Shown here: piece by piece, positions 31,231 through 34,965 of the stretch
Position numbering within the stretch: the stretch's first letter is position 1
Layout of the letters: each line of letters begins with the position of its first letter
From: a virus
Length of the DNA stretch: 34,965 nt
Direction: 5' to 3' (one strand)
Virus record (IMG/VR): IMGVR_UViG_3300044646_000939
Coordinates: 1 to 34,965 of that record
The notes under the pieces: model-generated
Seen by the model: the letters and a program-made list of their open reading frames with translations, nothing else
Told to the model about the DNA's origin: nothing
The model's database searches: none
Made by a program: the position numbers and the translations under genes

Positions 31231-31832
31231 CAGAGCCTCACGGTCAGCCAAGTCGTGTCGGCGATAGACTCCGGTGGGTTCTCGATGGCGTTGCTCTTCA
31301 CCGCATCCATCACCGCCATCCGGTAATCGCGCAGCGCCGCGTTTTTCTTCGCGTCCGATTGCGTCAACGCCTCGCAGACGTTGTACGCCAGCAGCGCCGA
31401 AAACGCATCATCAAACGAAGGGTCAAACCGGGTCGTTTCCGTGATCCGCGCAAGATAGCGGATGTTGAGCTGGCCGCTGTCGCGCGTCAGTATCTTCCCG
31501 CCTTCGAGCACCCACTCCTGCCCACCGCTGCCGATGAGGTCAGAAAGGTCGGGCGACGGGAAGTAGGTACCCACTTGCAGAATACGCAGCAGGTCAGCCG
31601 GGGCGGTGTATTGGCTGGTAAAGTCGAAGAGCGGAGCCGCGACGTCAGCGGCCAGCTGCGCACGCTTCACGCAGAACCGCCAGTTGTAGGTCCGCTGCAG
31701 CTTGTCGCGCAGCATCCCATAGACGGCGTTCAGCTCACGCGCGGGCTTGGTGTTGTCCGAAAGCGCAGTGATGCGCAAATCGCCCAACTTCGTGAGCGCA
31801 AGATTGCAGATCGCGACGTCACTTGAAGCCAC
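31230..31832 (-). CDS. Tail tubular protein A-like adaptor (200 aa)
   Basis: The product opens MASSDVAICNLALTKLGD, the typical start of T7 gp11-like adaptors, with LNAVYGMLRDKLQRTYNW and FALLAYNVCEALTQSDAK-type helices. About 200 residues is the usual size. It forms a ring between portal and nozzle. The stop overlaps the nozzle ATG. Confidence 0.9.
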   Translation of the reverse strand: MASSDVAICNLALTKLGDLRITALSDNTKPARELNAVYGMLRDKLQRTYNWRFCVKRAQLAADVAAPLFDFTSQYTAPADLLRILQVGTYFPSPDLSDLIGSGGQEWVLEGGKILTRDSGQLNIRYLARITETTRFDPSFDDAFSALLAYNVCEALTQSDAKKNAALRDYRMAVMDAVKSNAIENPPESIADTTWLTVRL

Positions 31833-31850
31833 GGGCTCCTCCCGCAGCCG

Positions 31851-32042
31851 TTATGCCGGCGGCCAAGTATCCTGGGTGATGGCTTCCTTGATCGTGTCAA
31901 GCGCCAAGAGAACCTCGAGCTTGCTCATGCCGATGAGGTCCACCCGGACCTCGACATCGGTCGTAGCCGTGGATGCCGCGCCTTCCGTCACGTTGCGAAC
32001 ACCCTGCTCGCCCCGGTCGATTCCGTAGAAACGGTCTGCCAT
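31851..32042 (-). CDS. Small conserved head/tail-region protein (63 aa)
   Basis: The product (MADRFYGIDRGEQG ... DVEVRVDLIGMSKLEVLLAL) is a short soluble protein often found between decoration and adaptor genes in podoviruses. It follows a terminator-like hairpin at 32053-32088 by a short leader. No motif gives a function. Confidence 0.78.
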   Translation of the reverse strand: MADRFYGIDRGEQGVRNVTEGAASTATTDVEVRVDLIGMSKLEVLLALDTIKEAITQDTWPPA

Positions 32043-32052
32043 GTGCTTCTCC

Positions 32053-32088
32053 CAAGAAAAGGGGCGAGCCGGTTACCCAGCCCGCCCC
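32053..32088 (-). terminator. Rho-independent terminator after capsid genes
   Basis: On the minus strand GGGGCGGGC (32088-32080) pairs with GCTCGCCCC (32069-32061), one G-U pair, with a 10-base loop, followed by TTTTCTT. It lies seven bases beyond the stop of the 32095-32598 gene. It would cap high capsid-gene transcription and let some polymerase through to the tail genes, like T-phi after gene 10 of T7. Confidence 0.78.
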
Positions 32089-32094
32089 GCTTTA

Positions 32095-32598
32095 TTACGC
32101 CGCGTAACGACCGATGAGCTTCACCGTGCCGGTGGCGTCAGCGTCGCCGGTCAAGGTAAGGGCCACATCGTAGAACACCGACGGGTCGCTGGTAAGACCG
32201 AGGGCGTCCCACAGCTCCTTGCCAGAGTTCGCAATCGTGAACACCGCAGCTTCGTGCAGAACATCCACGCCGTTGAGCGCACCGTCCTTGAGGGACAGAG
32301 CCGAGGCGAAGAAGTCAGCATCCTGCACAGCGCCGCCATCCTTGGCGGTGCGATACAGGCCGATGTCAGCAACCGTCGTCGTGCCGATGTCCGGCGAGTA
32401 GATGCGCAGGTCCGTCATGACCGCATTCGAGGGAACGCGGAACATACGGTAGGTCGAGGCCGTCGTGTCACCAGAGGTGATAGCAACGGTCGAAACCTCA
32501 ATACGCTCGTAGCCACCATCAACCCGGGGGTTGTTGAGGACTGCGGGCGTCGCGTCTGCGTTGGTAACAAGGGTTGATTTAACTGCTACAACTGCCAT
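32095..32598 (-). CDS. Probable head decoration protein (167 aa)
   Basis: The gene lies directly after the major capsid gene and ends just before the terminator. The product starts MAVVAVKSTLVTNADATPA and is beta-rich (ERIEVSTVAITSGDTTAS, DVALTLTGDADATGTVKLIG). No enzymatic motif. Position, size and strong-expression context suggest a decoration or auxiliary head protein, common in podoviruses of this type. Confidence 0.75.
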   Translation of the reverse strand: MAVVAVKSTLVTNADATPAVLNNPRVDGGYERIEVSTVAITSGDTTASTYRMFRVPSNAVMTDLRIYSPDIGTTTVADIGLYRTAKDGGAVQDADFFASALSLKDGALNGVDVLHEAAVFTIANSGKELWDALGLTSDPSVFYDVALTLTGDADATGTVKLIGRYAA

Positions 32599-32612
32599 TT
32601 TCGTTTACTCCC

Positions 32613-33500
32613 TTATTCCGCGCAGAGGATGTCGACGACCTTCTTCTCTTCGGTGCGCGTAGCGCCGAAGGTACCCATCAGGTAGACCTGGAAGGGGTGC
32701 GAAGAGAGGTCACGACGCTGCGTGACGTTGGACACGATGTCATTCCACATGCCCAGGTGGACACCGGACGGCACCCAGACAGGGCAGCGACGGTGGCTCG
32801 AGGACGTCGGAAGACGCTCGGTGTGGATGAAGTTGATCCCGAGGAAGCGGGTCACCTTGCCATCCTGCAGCACCGGAGCATCGGTGTTGAAGTCGGCGTT
32901 GGTCACCTGCAGCTGCCCGAGGAGATCGTCGTGCTGCTCGGCGCTGATGGCGCAGTACGCCGGTTCAGCATCGAGGTCCACTTCGTTCTCCATCAGGATG
33001 CGACGGGCTTCGCGCAGCTTGTCCACCGTGAGGCCCACGTTGCCCGAGGCAGCGTAGTTCACAGCGACCTGCTGGTTGGAAGTGTCGAACACGGTGCTCG
33101 TGCCACCGGCCTCGCCGGTCTTGTTCGTGCCGAAGATGCCCGAGATGATGACATCATCGATCGCACGGCCCATCGCGTAGAGACCGTTCTGCGAGTAGGC
33201 AGACTGCGGGTCAGCGAGGAGACGGAGCTTGTCGAAGTTGTCGATCAGGTCAGCCCAGTCGAAGTCTTCCGGGAACACCCAACGACGGTTGTTCGGGGTG
33301 TTGACGGGGACGATCGGCTGGTAGCGGGTCGAGACAGCCCGGGCGCTGGTGGCACCGTACTGCGTCACGACCTCGGACGCCTTGCCCATGTATGAACCAG
33401 TCTGCACCGCCTGGCGCAGCTTGGAGCCCTTCTGCTGCAGAAGCAGCGAGATGTTCGTGCCGTACTGAACGGCATAAACTGATGCGATATTGTCGGCCAT
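32613..33500 (-). CDS. Major capsid protein (295 aa)
   Basis: The product begins MADNIASVYAVQYGTNISL and includes QTGSYMGKASEVVTQYGATSA, VFPEDFDWADLIDNFDKLRL and DVIISGIFGTNKTGEAGG, a pattern of podovirus capsid proteins of the phage_capsid (non-T7 gp10) type with an HK97 fold. AGGAGG stands five bases before ATG 33500. The gene is preceded by a 223-base structured leader and followed by decoration gene and terminator, all fitting very high expression. No protease gene is recognised beside it, so maturation cleavage is uncertain. Confidence 0.9.
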   Translation of the reverse strand: MADNIASVYAVQYGTNISLLLQQKGSKLRQAVQTGSYMGKASEVVTQYGATSARAVSTRYQPIVPVNTPNNRRWVFPEDFDWADLIDNFDKLRLLADPQSAYSQNGLYAMGRAIDDVIISGIFGTNKTGEAGGTSTVFDTSNQQVAVNYAASGNVGLTVDKLREARRILMENEVDLDAEPAYCAISAEQHDDLLGQLQVTNADFNTDAPVLQDGKVTRFLGINFIHTERLPTSSSHRRCPVWVPSGVHLGMWNDIVSNVTQRRDLSSHPFQVYLMGTFGATRTEEKKVVDILCAE

Positions 33501-33723
33501 GTGAGCCTCCTGAAAAAAGGTTGAACCTGTTCTCGGATGGCTTGTCCTTGCGGGGCCGAAATCCTTGCCCGATACGCTCGGGCCAAGCGACCGTCTTTCC
33601 GGTTGTCTTCGGGGCCTTGCGGATTACCCGGCCTCCGGTAAAGAGCCGGGAGGTTTGACCCTCCCGGCAACACACACAGAGGAAACGCAGACGGATGGTA
33701 CCCCGCCCATCTGCGAGACGCAA
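33501..33723 (-). promoter_or_regulatory. Structured 223-base intergenic leader of capsid gene
   Basis: No gene is seen here. It holds a perfect 9-bp hairpin GCCGGGAGG/CCTCCCGGC (33645-33668, loop 6), a 6-bp hairpin GCCCGA/TCGGGC (33567-33583), and direct copies of CCTTGCGG (33546 and 33615). On the minus strand the larger hairpin is followed by TCTTTACC, a weak terminator-like tail. I find no clear -35/-10 pair. It may be an RNA processing or stabilising site that raises capsid mRNA level. Confidence 0.6.
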
Positions 33724-34575
33724 CTACTCGTCAGTCAATCCCGGGTTCGCCATCCGGTTGAGAGTCATCATCTCCTCGATGGCGCTCTGCCGTACTCGCT
33801 GGTCAGGATGCATGTACCGCGCCATGAACTCCTTGTCAGCGAACATCGAGGCCACCTTGCTCTTGGCCTGCGACGGGTTCAGCGCACCCGAGCTCGGAGC
33901 ATCGCTACCCACGAAGTCGGCCTCGCGGAACTGAGCGCCGATTGCATGGAAGAGCTTCATCACCTTCGCGGTGCCAATCGCCCGCTCCATAGCGTCGAAC
34001 GAACCCTCATCGAGGCCAGCCTCCTTGCTGAACTTGAGCACGGCACGCTTTGCCAGCTCCTCGTTCTGCGAGGCAGCAGCGCCCCACTCGCCGCGCAGGG
34101 CAGCGTACTCGGCCTCCGATGCCTTGCTGAACGACTCGCCTTCAGCCTCCACCCGAGCCGCGGACGCATTGTTCCACCACTCTGCCAGACCCTTGGCCTG
34201 CTTCGTTGTCAGCCCGAGCTCGTGCAGCACCGGCGCGGCAGCGGTCGCGAACGAACCGTCATCGCCTTCCGGTACCGGTAGCTCGTACTTGTCTGGCGAC
34301 TCAGGTCGCCCGAGCCGGTTGTACACCGCGCTCCACCCGTCCGCGTCGTCGTCCGACTTGGGGGCGAGGATGGTCCTGCCCGCCTTGTCAGCGCCGAATA
34401 CCTTCTCGAGGTTCTGGTAGGAGAGCAGCGCATCGGCTGGCCCCTTCCATCCCTTCGCCTTCACGAGCTCACCCAACTGGGTGGAAGTGTTCGGATCGAT
34501 GCCCTCCGGGGCGTACCATGCCGGTGCCGGAGCAGCCGGGTTGCCTGCTGGTGCAGACCCTGTATCGTCACTCAT
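33724..34575 (-). CDS. Scaffolding protein (283 aa)
   Basis: The product is acidic and Ala/Glu/Lys-rich with low-complexity openings (MSDDTGSAPAGNPAAPAPA), a conserved-looking block (ELVKAKGWKGPADALLSYQNLEKVFGADKAG) and long helices (AEYAALRGEWGAAASQNEEL). It directly precedes the capsid gene. This composition and position are those of podovirus scaffold proteins, which shape the procapsid and then leave. The start overlaps the Bbp19-like stop by eight bases. Confidence 0.85.
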   Translation of the reverse strand: MSDDTGSAPAGNPAAPAPAWYAPEGIDPNTSTQLGELVKAKGWKGPADALLSYQNLEKVFGADKAGRTILAPKSDDDADGWSAVYNRLGRPESPDKYELPVPEGDDGSFATAAAPVLHELGLTTKQAKGLAEWWNNASAARVEAEGESFSKASEAEYAALRGEWGAAASQNEELAKRAVLKFSKEAGLDEGSFDAMERAIGTAKVMKLFHAIGAQFREADFVGSDAPSSGALNPSQAKSKVASMFADKEFMARYMHPDQRVRQSAIEEMMTLNRMANPGLTDE

Positions 34576-34861
34576 CTCGGTAGTCCTCTTGCAGATTGGT
34601 CAAGGTTCTCTCATCCAGGTGCAGCGCCTCGACAATCATCTGCACCGTCTCCTGTCGGCCGACCATGCGCCCGACTTGGAACATATCCACATTGGCTCCG
34701 GGTGTCGCCGGGGGCTTGCCGAGCCTCGCAAACCGCTTGAGGTGCGCCACCACGATGCGCCCATCCTCGGACAGGTCATTGCTCTGCGGGTCGAGGAAGA
34801 GCCGCTTGTACGCCCGACTGCGCCACAGCACCTGCCGGATACGCGCCATCATCAGATTCAT
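34568..34861 (-). CDS. Bbp19-like phage protein (97 aa)
   Basis: ATG 34861 overlaps the TGA of the Cys-rich gene once the circle is closed (ATGA); an ATG at 34873 would add four residues. The protein (MARIRQVLWRSRAYKRLFLDPQS, VVAHLKRFARLGK, GRMVGRQETVQMIVEALHL) matches the Bbp19 family named from Bordetella phage BPP-1, usually encoded next to scaffold or capsid genes. It is basic, helical and probably a minor head component. Its 5' end lies in the 127-bp overlap. Confidence 0.85.
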   Translation of the reverse strand: MNLMMARIRQVLWRSRAYKRLFLDPQSNDLSEDGRIVVAHLKRFARLGKPPATPGANVDMFQVGRMVGRQETVQMIVEALHLDERTLTNLQEDYRDE

Positions 34862-34965
34862 GCCTTGCCCCATTGTTTGAAGTGTACGCCACCGCAGCGC
34901 ACCACGCCGCCGAGCAGATCACGGACGGTCGGATGCCCGCAGCCGTAGCCCTGACCGTTCCACGG
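34839..34965. repeat. Right copy of 127-bp exact terminal overlap
   Basis: This is identical to bases 1-127. The minus-strand small Cys-rich gene appears here as a 5'-truncated copy at 34858-34965, its first codons being present only at the left end of the window (up to 184). One copy should be removed before any circular analysis. Confidence 0.97.

Noticed and set aside
33507-33520. Terminator AGGTTCAACCT plus T6 just upstream of the capsid ribosome site
   Set aside because: The stem is only five bases around a one-base centre and could not form a stable hairpin; it is probably the pyrimidine-rich lead-in to AGGAGG.
1-34965. CRISPR arrays, tRNA genes, insertion sequences
   Set aside because: Reading both strands gave no regularly spaced repeats, no cloverleaf with a conserved T-arm and no transposase motif.

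Overview
The window is one complete, circularly closed genome of a tailed phage with podovirus (T7-like) architecture. Bases 1-127 are repeated exactly at 34839-34965, so the unique circle is 34838 bp. A 127-base overlap is what a de Bruijn assembler with k=127 leaves at the ends of a circular contig, which suggests a metagenomic or isolate assembly rather than a biological terminal repeat. Most genes are GC-rich. The lysis set contains an Rz/Rz1 spanin pair, so the host has an outer membrane; a GC-rich pseudomonadote (beta- or gammaproteobacterium) is my inference. I recognise no integrase, RNA polymerase, DNA polymerase, helicase, primase, tRNA or CRISPR array.

Layout: there are two opposed transcription units. 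A control region at 11898-12025 separates a leftward Cro-like repressor gene from a rightward operon at 12026-15461. The rightward operon encodes small unknown proteins, an Erf single-strand annealing protein, a YqaJ/lambda-type exonuclease, a small protein with an SSB-like C-terminal tip, a NinB-like protein, a small HTH protein and a DUF1364 zinc/HNH-like protein. This is a recombination module. Everything else is on the minus strand and reads leftward through the contig junction: small accessory genes (11.7-7.6 kb), terminase small and large subunits (7.6-5.9 kb), a fibre-like protein, portal (4.5-2.8 kb), lysis genes (M15 endolysin, holin, Rz/Rz1; 2.8-1.5 kb), a zinc peptidase-like protein and a metallophosphoesterase (1.5-0.2 kb). 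It then crosses the junction to a Bbp19-like protein, scaffold, major capsid protein, a probable decoration protein, tail tubular proteins A and B, a GNAT protein, three internal/ejection proteins including one of 2204 residues, and finally the tail spike and a fibre-like protein that ends at 15458. The two units meet tail to tail at 15458-15461 with overlapping stop codons.

How it works together: terminase and portal package DNA into a capsid made by scaffold, major capsid and decoration proteins. Tubular proteins A and B form the short tail, and the spike binds or degrades the surface glycan. The ejection proteins probably enter the envelope with the genome. Endolysin, holin and spanins release progeny. 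Replication appears to lean on host enzymes plus the phage annealing/exonuclease module. Most neighbouring genes overlap by 1-8 bases (ATGA, GTGA, TGATG), so translational coupling is pervasive.

Most notable: an AT-rich cassette encoding a GNAT-like segment inside the giant ejection protein; a tail spike with a native-composition anchor and foreign-composition receptor part carrying an extra inserted domain; a set of TGTNNACA operator-like sites in the divergent control region; a likely late promoter over a perfect palindrome at 10.5 kb; terminator/hairpin structures around the major capsid gene; and a promoter-plus-terminator pair that could make a short antisense RNA at 11.4-11.5 kb.
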